From NCBI GenBank assembly GCA_013203085.1, contig JABMQX010000856.1, positions 1-5,040 of the forward strand: a stretch of DNA of 5,040 bases, written 5' to 3'. The notes under the pieces are model-generated. The model was given only the letters and a program-made list of their open reading frames with translations. It ran no database searches and was not told the origin of the DNA. The position numbers were made by a program, and so were the translations under genes. Of the stretch, positions 1-5,040 are shown in pieces; the first letter of the stretch is position 1; each line of letters begins with the position of its first letter. This DNA is from a bacterium (GTDB lineage Bacteria > Auribacterota > JABMQX01).

Positions 1-1206
1 ATACATGATCTCATTGATTTTGACGAGCCTGTCGTTGAGATAGTCATCGTTCACATAGGCGACTTTGAATTCGTCGGGCGCGTCCTCGGGGTGGGTAGAA
101 ACCTGACCAATGTCATCCGTTGCCTCGATTGTATAGGATATCACGGTCTTGTCGGGGAACGGACCGATAGCAACGCCGTAGAAGGAATCGTCCGCTTCGA
201 GGTCGCCGTGTTGTCCGTCATCAAACATGGGGACGGTCTGCTCAGCGACACCGTCACTGTATTTCAGGATCACCGATGTAATTGAACCATTGTCTGTGAC
301 CTTGACGCGAACGGTGATTTCGTCGGAGGAAGTCGGTTCATCGGGTTCGCGGGAGTGCTGATAGAGGAACGGAGGAGTCTCAAGGCCGAGGACGGAATTC
401 GGGGCGCCGGGAGTTCCGCCGTCGCCGAAGGGGCGACTGGCTTGCCAGTTATCGTGGATATCGTTATTTCGCGTGGGGTCAATCAATTCGAGAGAGGATC
501 CCATGCCGTCGGCTCTGGTGTCCCAGGGAGGATCATCGTTATACTTGACGATGTCCACAAGGTTCTGCTCCGGGGAGGCATCCACAAGCTCGAGACGCTC
601 CCCTCCGTTGTCCAGTTTCCCCTCGTAAGGGCCTTGCAAGTTGATGAAACCGTAGAGAGTGACGATGTACTTCAGGTCTCTCGCGAGGACGAGATACTGC
701 CCCGGCGACAGAATGGTCCCCTCCCGGAAGGTGTAGCGGATGCCTGTAATGAAGGAGAATCCCGATAGGTCAATCGGGAGGTCCCCGTAGTTGAAAAGCT
801 CGACGTATTCGCCTTTCTGGTCCGGGTCGCCGATGGGATTGTACATGATTTCGTTTATAGCCAGGTTGAGAGGGGCGGGGTAGGAGAGAACTCTGAAGAA
901 ACGGCATCTCACGCCGCCATCTACATGACACTCCCAGGGGGGTGTTACATCGTCGAACTGGGTCCACGATTCATCCGACGGAAGGCTCGTCGAGAACTGG
1001 ACTGAATATTTCCTCCCGGCGCGAACGTCCCATTGCAGGACAATGCTCCCGTGGTCCATCAGGACGGACGTAATTTCGGTTTCGTCTCCGCCGAGTACGC
1101 CGCCCCCACACCAACCCCCGAAAGAAATGACCAGCAGTAAACCCACGACAAGAAGCGGGAAGGCTGATTTCGTCTTCCCAATGTTCTTTACGCGAAAGAG
1201 ATACAT
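1..1206 (-). CDS. Secreted lamin-tail-domain (LTD) protein, partial; C-terminus beyond left edge
   Basis: The frame is open from an ATG at 1206 to the left edge, giving 402 residues with no stop. Residues 1-40 look like a Sec signal peptide: basic R5, K7, K11 and K13, a hydrophobic core at about 16-29, then a Gly-rich stretch. C33 follows Trp, so a lipobox is unlikely. Residues 41-107 are a small beta-domain (LQWDV at 57-61, ending FFRV at 103-106), similar to domains in PVC-group secreted proteins. Residues 117-270 are a complete LTD: it opens INEIMYNP, has EYVELFN in its first strands, and ends GTPGAPN. Residues 285-392 form an Ig-like module containing MFDDGQHGD (327-335), a pattern often found beside LTDs in exported bacterial proteins. 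A second LTD starts at 397 (INEIMY) exactly at the edge. Such proteins often continue into a CotH kinase-like domain or a sorting tail, which cannot be seen here. The role is probably cell-surface or extracellular; the substrate is unknown. The ATG lacks a Shine-Dalgarno; an in-frame TTG at 1239 has one and would add 11 residues. Confidence 0.88.
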   Translation of the reverse strand, partial: MYLFRVKNIGKTKSAFPLLVVGLLLVISFGGWCGGGVLGGDETEITSVLMDHGSIVLQWDVRAGRKYSVQFSTSLPSDESWTQFDDVTPPWECHVDGGVRCRFFRVLSYPAPLNLAINEIMYNPIGDPDQKGEYVELFNYGDLPIDLSGFSFITGIRYTFREGTILSPGQYLVLARDLKYIVTLYGFINLQGPYEGKLDNGGERLELVDASPEQNLVDIVKYNDDPPWDTRADGMGSSLELIDPTRNNDIHDNWQASRPFGDGGTPGAPNSVLGLETPPFLYQHSREPDEPTSSDEITVRVKVTDNGSITSVILKYSDGVAEQTVPMFDDGQHGDLEADDSFYGVAIGPFPDKTVISYTIEATDDIGQVSTHPEDAPDEFKVAYVNDDYLNDRLVKINEIMY

Positions 1207-1236
1207 CGGAGGCGAGCTCGTTTTCGCAGGGGTTCT

Positions 1237-1252
1237 CAATTGGATTTACCTC
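1237..1252 (-). promoter_or_regulatory. Ribosome binding site with TTG start, alternative start of the LTD gene
   Basis: On the minus strand GAGGT (1252-1248) lies 8 bases before a TTG (1239-1237) that is in frame with the LTD gene. The in-frame TAA at 1248-1246 overlaps the end of this site, so TTG is the most upstream possible start. The downstream ATG at 1206 is preceded by no purine-rich Shine-Dalgarno. The TTG may be the true start, which would lengthen the basic n-region of the signal peptide to about 28 residues. That is long but possible. Confidence 0.4.
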
Positions 1253-1284
1253 GATCCGGCGTCATCATTTGTCGGTGCGTATGT

Positions 1285-1313
1285 ATTCTCGCATATTCTC
1301 GTCGCCCCGTCAA
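1285..1313 (-). promoter_or_regulatory. Candidate sigma70-type promoter for the LTD gene
   Basis: Reading the minus strand, TTGACG (1313-1308, five of six matches to the -35 consensus) is followed by a 17-base spacer and GAGAAT (1290-1285, four of six to the -10 consensus). The -10 is preceded by TGC, giving an extended -10 element. Transcription would begin near 1278, leaving a leader of about 40 bases to the TTG or 72 to the ATG of the LTD gene. The call rests on consensus matching alone. Confidence 0.4.
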
Positions 1314-1448
1314 ATTTCGCGGGCGTGGAAGTGTCGGCGTGTTTCGGTTCGCCACGAGCTCACCGGAGAGGATGCGGAGAGCGCAGATAAGAGGAACTGG
1401 ATTCGCTGGTGGCGGAAGGGGGATTTCTCGGCGCCCTAAAAATAGGGG

Positions 1449-1566
1449 GGGGGCGAAAAAGTTGGGATTCTCCAGTATTTTGAGACGCAGCAAATGACGC
1501 GTAAAGCACAGGGGGAGAGGGAGATGGGTTCCGATTTGGTGCTTCTTCAAAATACTGGACGCCCCC
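1449..1566. repeat. Interrupted inverted repeat, possibly a small palindromic or MITE-like element
   Basis: The 13-base arm TCCAGTATTTTGA at 1471-1483 has an exact inverted copy at 1547-1559, separated by 63 bases. Outside these arms GGGGGCG (1449-1455) is mirrored by CGCCCCC (1560-1566). On the left the two blocks are separated by 15 extra bases; on the right they are contiguous. The structure can be read as a palindrome whose left arm gained an insertion. No target-site duplication is visible at the outer ends. Confidence 0.55.
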
Positions 1567-1627
1567 TCGGGTCCGGGTTGGGAAATATGGGGATGCAAAA
1601 CGCAGAAACGCAGGGGCGCAGGGGGAG
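1485..1627. repeat. Two diverged ACGCAG...CAGGGGGAG direct repeats
   Basis: Copy one (1485-1517) begins ACGCAG and ends CAGGGGGAG. Copy two (1600-1627) contains ACGCAG at 1600 and 1608, GCGCAG at 1616, and the same CAGGGGGAG ending at 1627. The copies differ in their internal spacing. Similar short GCGCAG/ACGCAG-rich intergenic repeats are known from several bacterial phyla. Chance similarity in purine-rich DNA cannot be excluded. Confidence 0.35.
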
Positions 1628-1676
1628 GGGATGAGGGCGCAAAATGGCAGGAGGCCGGGAGGAGACGGGACGAGCC

Positions 1677-1704
1677 GATTGCGGATTGCAGATTGCGGAT
1701 CGCG
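1677..1704. repeat. 7-bp tandem repeat, four copies (GATTGCG)
   Basis: Four consecutive heptamers read GATTGCG, GATTGCA, GATTGCG and GATCGCG, so two of the four carry a single-base change. A further degenerate unit (GAATGGG) follows. This is a short intergenic tandem repeat of the kind that varies in copy number between strains. It lies within no credible gene. Confidence 0.7.
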
Positions 1705-1904
1705 GAATGGGGACCTGCCTGGCGCTGTGGGAGGTGCTCGGCGGGGGGAATGCGAGATGGCCGGTCTCTGCTGTGCCAACAATCCTGGAAACTCGGATTG
1801 AGGATGCGGCGCTTTGTCATCATTTCGGCAAGATGATAGCATATTTGCGACCTTATGTCAATAACATGAGATGCAGCAGGAGTTTCCCCGAAAACGGGGA
1901 GGGT

Positions 1905-2315
1905 GACGTTGTAAGTTTTTGGCAGCGAGGTAGAAATCGAAAATGGCTGGTCTGAAAGCGAGGCATGCGTTTCATGATCCGTCTTGAAGGCGACCGCCAC
2001 CTTATCTATCGAGGGAAGAAGGTGTTGGGCATACACCTGGCCGGCTCGTGCCGGATGCCTTACCGGGAGCGGATAATCAAACAGGAAGGGTCCGCAGAGA
2101 AGGTTTACAACATAGAGGTCGGATTCCGTCGAGTCAAACTGCCAGGCAGAAAGGAGCGACTTGGGATGGTTGTTGTCAAGGGTCTGGGGCGGGAACCGTT
2201 GATGATCCTGACGAGTTTTGAAGTGGTCAAAAGCCGCAAGTCTCTGATGTTCGTCGTACTGTCCTACTTCCACCGATGGCAAATCGAGGAGACCACGCCC
2301 TTGGCGATGGCATAA
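1905..2315 (+). pseudogene. IS4-like DDE transposase remnant (C-terminal part), inactivated
   Basis: Translation in one frame from about 1905 to the TAA at 2313 resembles the C-terminal half of IS4-family (DDE_Tnp_1) transposases. It shows RFMIRLEGDRHL after 1968, then AGSCRMPYRE, KLPGRKE and SRKSL, and finally YFHRWQIEE at 2265-2291. The last contains Y-x2-R-x3-E of the IS4 YREK signature, with E at 2286 as the expected catalytic glutamate. The gene is dead: a TGA at 1953 interrupts the frame between RGRNRKWLV and KRGMRF; the Asp expected in the DRG-type motif appears as Gln (about 1923); the Lys six residues after the Glu is Met (2307); and the protein stops shortly after. The N-terminal half with the first catalytic Asp is not recognisable upstream. 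No flanking terminal inverted repeats were found, so the edges are approximate. Confidence 0.72.
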
Positions 2316-2437
2316 AAGCCTTTCTTGTTGGCTCTGAAGCTCCATTTCGCGGACGCAACGCTCAACCGCGCGCCGATCCGCAGCTAATGCTGCCAATATA
2401 GCCAAATTTTCGGAGAAACTCCAGACAACCTAAGGCC

Positions 2438-2466
2438 TTTCCGCTCGGGCGGGGGTGGTGTATAAT
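2438..2466 (+). promoter_or_regulatory. Candidate promoter with perfect TATAAT for the FG-GAP gene
   Basis: A perfect -10 hexamer TATAAT lies at 2461-2466. Seventeen bases upstream, TTTCCG (2438-2443) is a poor -35 match that retains the first two T residues. Transcription would begin near 2473, about 48 bases before the ATG at 2521. Because the hexamer lies just downstream of the GTG codons at 2455 and 2458, those codons would fall outside the transcript and cannot be the start of the gene if this promoter is real. Confidence 0.5.
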
Positions 2467-2520
2467 GTCCAAAGGCTTGTCAGAGGCACTTTGAAGAAGT
2501 GTGTGGATAGTGTGGTGGAA

Positions 2521-4329
2521 ATGAGCCGGAAGCGATCTCGGAAAAGAAAGCCGAAAAAGAGGGAAAAGAGAGACCAGCGGAGCGCCGTGGCTTCCGTGGC
2601 TCCCGTGAAGAGAAGCTGCGTTCTTCCAAAATGGGTGCCGTGGGCGGTGGTGGCAGTTGTTGTTCTGGGTGCCATCCTTGCAGTACGGCGGCTCAAGAGG
2701 CCCACGGGAGACTCCGCCATCTTCAAAAACGTCACGGACGAGGCGGGCATCACGTTTCGGCACATCACCGGACAGAAAACCGGCCGGATGCTCTATCCCG
2801 AGATCATGGGGGCGGGCGTAATCCTCTTCGATTACAACGGGGATGGTTTCTTGGACATATACTTCCTGAACGGAAACTACATAAGGGGCAGGAAACACGA
2901 CCCCAAGCTCACCAACGTCTTGTACCGAAACGATGGGCCGGACAAGAGGGGAAGATGGCATTTCACCGAGGTGACCGAGGAAGCAGGGGTCTTCGACGAC
3001 ACGTACTCGCAGGGCGCAGAAGCGGCGGATTTCGATAACGATGGGGATCAGGACCTTTACGTCACCAATCTTGGACCGAATGTCTATTTCCGTAACGAAG
3101 GGAACGGAAAGTTCACCCGGACATCCCTTCTGGCGCACCCCGCCTGGGGGCAGTGCTGTTCCGCGGTGGATTACGATAACGACGGCGACCTCGACATCTA
3201 CTTAGCGAACTATCTCACTTACGATGCCGACAAGCAGCCGCTGGGCACAGAGATGGTCGCCGGGAAACTGATACACGAGTACCGCGGGCCGATGGTCTAT
3301 GAGGGGAGTCCCGATGTTCTGTATCGCAACAATGGGGACGGCACTTTCACGGATGTCACAAAGGAGGTGGGATTATACGCCCCCGGAGGCAAAGGCATGG
3401 GCCTTGCGGTTGCCGACTTCGATAACGATGGGGACGCGGACGCGTTCGTCGCGAACGATTTCATGGAGAACTATCTCTTCGTGCACGAGGGGGATAGCTT
3501 CGTGGAGCGAGGGATCATGGCGGGAGTAGCTTACAGCGGCGACGGTAATCGAGAATCCTCCATGGGTGTGGATGTTGCGGATGTTGATAATGATGGGTTG
3601 CTGGACATCATGGTTCCTTGCCGACACAGGGAAACCCATACGCTCTATCACAACGAATGGCCTGTCTTTTCCGATGCCTCTGCTCGACGTGGGCTTGACG
3701 AGGCGACGTTGGGTTACACCGGCTTCAGCCCGAGCTTTCTGGACTACGATAATGACGGGGATATGGACTTGTTCGTAAGCACCGGCCGCGTCGTAACTGT
3801 GGAGGAGGCTGTCGAAAAAGGACTGATGGGCCCCGAACATTTCGAGGAACGCTACGCCCAGCTCGACATTCTCCTGGAAAACGATGGTCGAGGTTATTTC
3901 CGCAGAGTTTCCCCTCAAAAAGCGGGACCGCACTTTCGCCGGCGGACTGTCGCCCGAGGCACGGCGGTCGGAGACCTCGACAACGACGGGGACATTGACC
4001 TCGTCCTCAATGTTTCCGAAGGGCGGCCCATTCTTCTGCGAAACGATGCGAAGGGCGGGCACTGGCTGACGCTGCGGCTGATCGGGACAAAGAGCAATAA
4101 AGACGCCATCGGCGCCCGGGTGATTGCTCGCGCAGGAGGCAAAGTGCAGTACCATTACCTGAAAGGCGGCGGCAGCTATCTGTCCGTGAGCGACCGTCGA
4201 ATCCATCTCGGTCTTGGCAAAGCGACAACGGTGGATAGCATCGAGATTATCTGGCCTTCGGGGACGAAGCAGCAATTGCAGAAGGTCGCGACGGATCAAT
4301 TCCTGACCATCCGCGAGCCGGAAGGGTAA
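2521..4329 (+). CDS. Membrane-anchored CRTAC1-like FG-GAP/ASPIC-UnbV repeat protein
   Basis: From the ATG at 2521 this is a complete 602-residue protein. Residues 1-37 are a strongly basic cytoplasmic tail (13 Lys/Arg in the first 20). Residues 38-55 form one hydrophobic segment followed by RR, suggesting an uncleaved signal anchor with the rest outside the membrane. The body opens with FKNVTDEAGITF, typical of CRTAC1-type proteins. It then carries seven calcium-binding D-x-[DN]-x-D-G-x-x-D motifs starting at residues 104, 170, 217, 299, 354, 408 and 485, as expected for a seven-bladed integrin-alpha-like beta-propeller. Residues 513-600 are an ASPIC/UnbV domain (WLTLRLIGTKSNKDAIGARV, then HLGLG and IIWPSGTKQ). 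The family is widespread in environmental bacteria; its role is poorly defined, probably protein or carbohydrate binding. The frame is open back to GTG 2455, but that lies over the likely promoter. A TTG at 2491 after AGAGG is an alternative start; the 2521 ATG has only a weak GGTGG-type site. It is transcribed alone and converges on the polymerase gene. Confidence 0.93.
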   Translation: MSRKRSRKRKPKKREKRDQRSAVASVAPVKRSCVLPKWVPWAVVAVVVLGAILAVRRLKRPTGDSAIFKNVTDEAGITFRHITGQKTGRMLYPEIMGAGVILFDYNGDGFLDIYFLNGNYIRGRKHDPKLTNVLYRNDGPDKRGRWHFTEVTEEAGVFDDTYSQGAEAADFDNDGDQDLYVTNLGPNVYFRNEGNGKFTRTSLLAHPAWGQCCSAVDYDNDGDLDIYLANYLTYDADKQPLGTEMVAGKLIHEYRGPMVYEGSPDVLYRNNGDGTFTDVTKEVGLYAPGGKGMGLAVADFDNDGDADAFVANDFMENYLFVHEGDSFVERGIMAGVAYSGDGNRESSMGVDVADVDNDGLLDIMVPCRHRETHTLYHNEWPVFSDASARRGLDEATLGYTGFSPSFLDYDNDGDMDLFVSTGRVVTVEEAVEKGLMGPEHFEERYAQLDILLENDGRGYFRRVSPQKAGPHFRRRTVARGTAVGDLDNDGDIDLVLNVSEGRPILLRNDAKGGHWLTLRLIGTKSNKDAIGARVIARAGGKVQYHYLKGGGSYLSVSDRRIHLGLGKATTVDSIEIIWPSGTKQQLQKVATDQFLTIREPEG

Positions 4330-4506
4330 CGAGACTCTCCAGCCGGCAGCCGGACAGCGAGAAAGGAAACGTGAGCGTCTGTTGCACGTTCACTAAATCA
4401 GGTGCTCCATTGTGCGTTTGGCTCACGAGACCGATGCTGTGACCGGGGCATTCTGAGCCAGACTTTGCGGTGAAATGCTCCCCGTTTCTCAGCGCTCAGC
4501 CGCGCA

Positions 4507-5040
4507 TCAATCGCCTTCAGGGCGGCGCCTCCGGCGATTTCCCTTTTGTGGTATGCCTCGCCCCCTGACGATGGAATCTTTCCCGAATCGCTCCCTGATG
4601 CCGCCCACGATTCTGGCTATTGCCTCGGCTTTCTTCCTCTCCTCGGAAAAGAGGTCCATCTGACCGACTTCCTTACGCAGATTCGATACGCTCACCCCCA
4701 CCAGGCGCACTTTTTTCCCGGGGAGCTCTGCTTTCCCTTCTTGCCCGGAAAAACCGCAGGCACCCGCCAGAAGTGCCCACGCCAGACTATAGATGGCCGC
4801 TCCATCATCAAGAAAGAGTGTCACCGACGTGCTCCGGGTTACAGTGGTGAAATCGGCAAACCTGACCTTGGTGGTGACGGTTCTTGCCTTGAGAGAAAAC
4901 GACCGAAGCCGTTCGGCGAGGGACTGGCACAGCTTCTCCAGAACAACAGCAAGAGTCGGAATGTCCGCGACATCAACGTCAAAAGTTGTTTCCTTACTGA
5001 TTGATTTTCTCCGGCGGTGGGTGATCACTTCGCTATTGTC
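4507..5040 (-). CDS. dinB: Y-family DNA polymerase (Pol IV/DinB type), C-terminal part; N-terminus beyond right edge
   Basis: The last 177 residues before a TGA at 4507-4509 are visible and the frame is open to the right edge. The GTG at 5028 is internal, not a start. The sequence matches the little-finger (IMS_C) domain of Y-family translesion polymerases. RRKSISKETTF is the linker-to-little-finger motif, the VRFADFTTVTRS region provides DNA-backbone contacts, and KVRLVGVSVSNL is the conserved late strand. QMDLF (4662-4648) matches the beta-clamp-binding consensus QL[SD]LF and is followed by the usual IRERFGKDSIVRG segment. The tail ends in a basic extension with five consecutive Arg. The catalytic palm with its Asp/Glu residues lies outside the window, so activity cannot be judged. 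The enzyme would copy past DNA lesions with low fidelity. The symbol is by family; a DinB-like paralogue is possible. The gene converges with the FG-GAP gene across a 177-base gap. Confidence 0.88.
   Translation of the reverse strand, partial: DNSEVITHRRRKSISKETTFDVDVADIPTLAVVLEKLCQSLAERLRSFSLKARTVTTKVRFADFTTVTRSTSVTLFLDDGAAIYSLAWALLAGACGFSGQEGKAELPGKKVRLVGVSVSNLRKEVGQMDLFSEERKKAEAIARIVGGIRERFGKDSIVRGRGIPQKGNRRRRRPEGD

Larger units (their letters stand above)
1249..1904. other. Gene-free repeat-rich spacer between divergent genes
   Basis: No frame in this stretch of roughly 650 bases gives a recognisable protein. Long opposite-strand frames exist, but their translations are low-complexity (runs of P, S and R) and depend on G-rich DNA. 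It holds the candidate LTD promoter at its left end, a run of nine G at 1445-1453, an inverted repeat at 1449-1566, ACGCAG-type direct repeats near 1485-1517 and 1600-1627, and a 7-bp tandem repeat at 1677-1704. About 1705-1904 shows nothing recognisable before the transposase remnant begins. The composition differs from the flanking genes and suggests accumulated mobile or repetitive debris. Confidence 0.6.

Noticed and set aside
355..768. Plus-strand open frame of 137 codons
   Set aside because: It is opposite the LTD domain, which has strong family motifs. The plus-strand translation has none.
1677..1704. CRISPR array
   Set aside because: The units are 7 bases in direct tandem with no spacers, so this is a simple tandem repeat.
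1236..2405. Minus-strand open frame of 389 codons
   Set aside because: It lies antisense to the transposase remnant and crosses G-rich low-complexity DNA. Its translation is rich in P, R and S and contains no recognisable domain, while the plus strand gives clear transposase motifs.
3373..4299. Minus-strand open frame of 308 codons
   Set aside because: It is the antisense shadow of the FG-GAP gene. The repeated Asp/Asn-rich calcium loops create stop-free antisense frames, visible as repeated VPVVIEV-like strings.
4368..4393. Hairpin after the FG-GAP gene (AACGTG/CACGTT, or GTGAGCGT/ACGTTCAC with a wobble pair)
   Set aside because: The stem is short and no T-run follows on either strand, so it is not a convincing terminator.
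4445..4483. Imperfect inverted repeat GGGGCATT / AATGCTCCCC in the convergent gap
   Set aside because: It has a two-base bulge, a 21-base loop and no good T-tract. It could be a weak bidirectional terminator but the support is too thin.
4546..5004. Plus-strand open frame of 152 codons
   Set aside because: It is antisense to the Y-family polymerase little-finger region, which is clearly the coding strand.

Overview
This window looks like a bacterial chromosome fragment of moderately high GC, probably from an environmental lineage rich in large secreted proteins. An FG-GAP/ASPIC-UnbV protein and a lamin-tail-domain (LTD) secreted protein occur together, which is common in Planctomycetota, Verrucomicrobiota, Acidobacteriota and related candidate phyla. 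The sequence contains no taxonomic marker, so this placement is inference only.

Layout. (1) Positions 1-1206, minus strand: the N-terminal 402 residues of a secreted LTD protein that runs off the left edge. It has a signal peptide, a small beta-domain, one complete LTD, an Ig-like linker and the first residues of a second LTD. A sigma70-like promoter and a Shine-Dalgarno/TTG pair lie just upstream, at 1237-1313. (2) Positions 1249-1904: no intact gene. It holds G-rich low-complexity DNA, an inverted repeat, diverged ACGCAG-type direct repeats and a 7-bp tandem repeat. (3) Positions 1905-2315, plus strand: the decayed C-terminal part of an IS4-like DDE transposase with an internal stop and lost key residues. 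(4) Positions 2438-4329, plus strand: a promoter with a perfect TATAAT, then a complete membrane-anchored CRTAC1-like protein with seven calcium-binding FG-GAP motifs and a C-terminal ASPIC/UnbV domain. (5) Positions 4330-4506: a short convergent intergenic gap without a convincing terminator. (6) Positions 4507-5040, minus strand: the C-terminal part of a Y-family DNA polymerase (DinB/Pol IV type), with its N-terminus beyond the right edge.

The three real genes do not form an operon: the LTD gene and the FG-GAP gene diverge around the repeat/transposon-scar region, and the FG-GAP gene converges with the polymerase gene. The first two encode exported proteins, the third a DNA-damage-tolerance enzyme. 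I see no shared pathway and no clear new biological system. The most useful points are the left-edge gene, which is easy to miss because it is open at the window edge and is overlaid by opposite-strand frames; the start correction for the FG-GAP gene; and the repeat-rich scar between the divergent genes.
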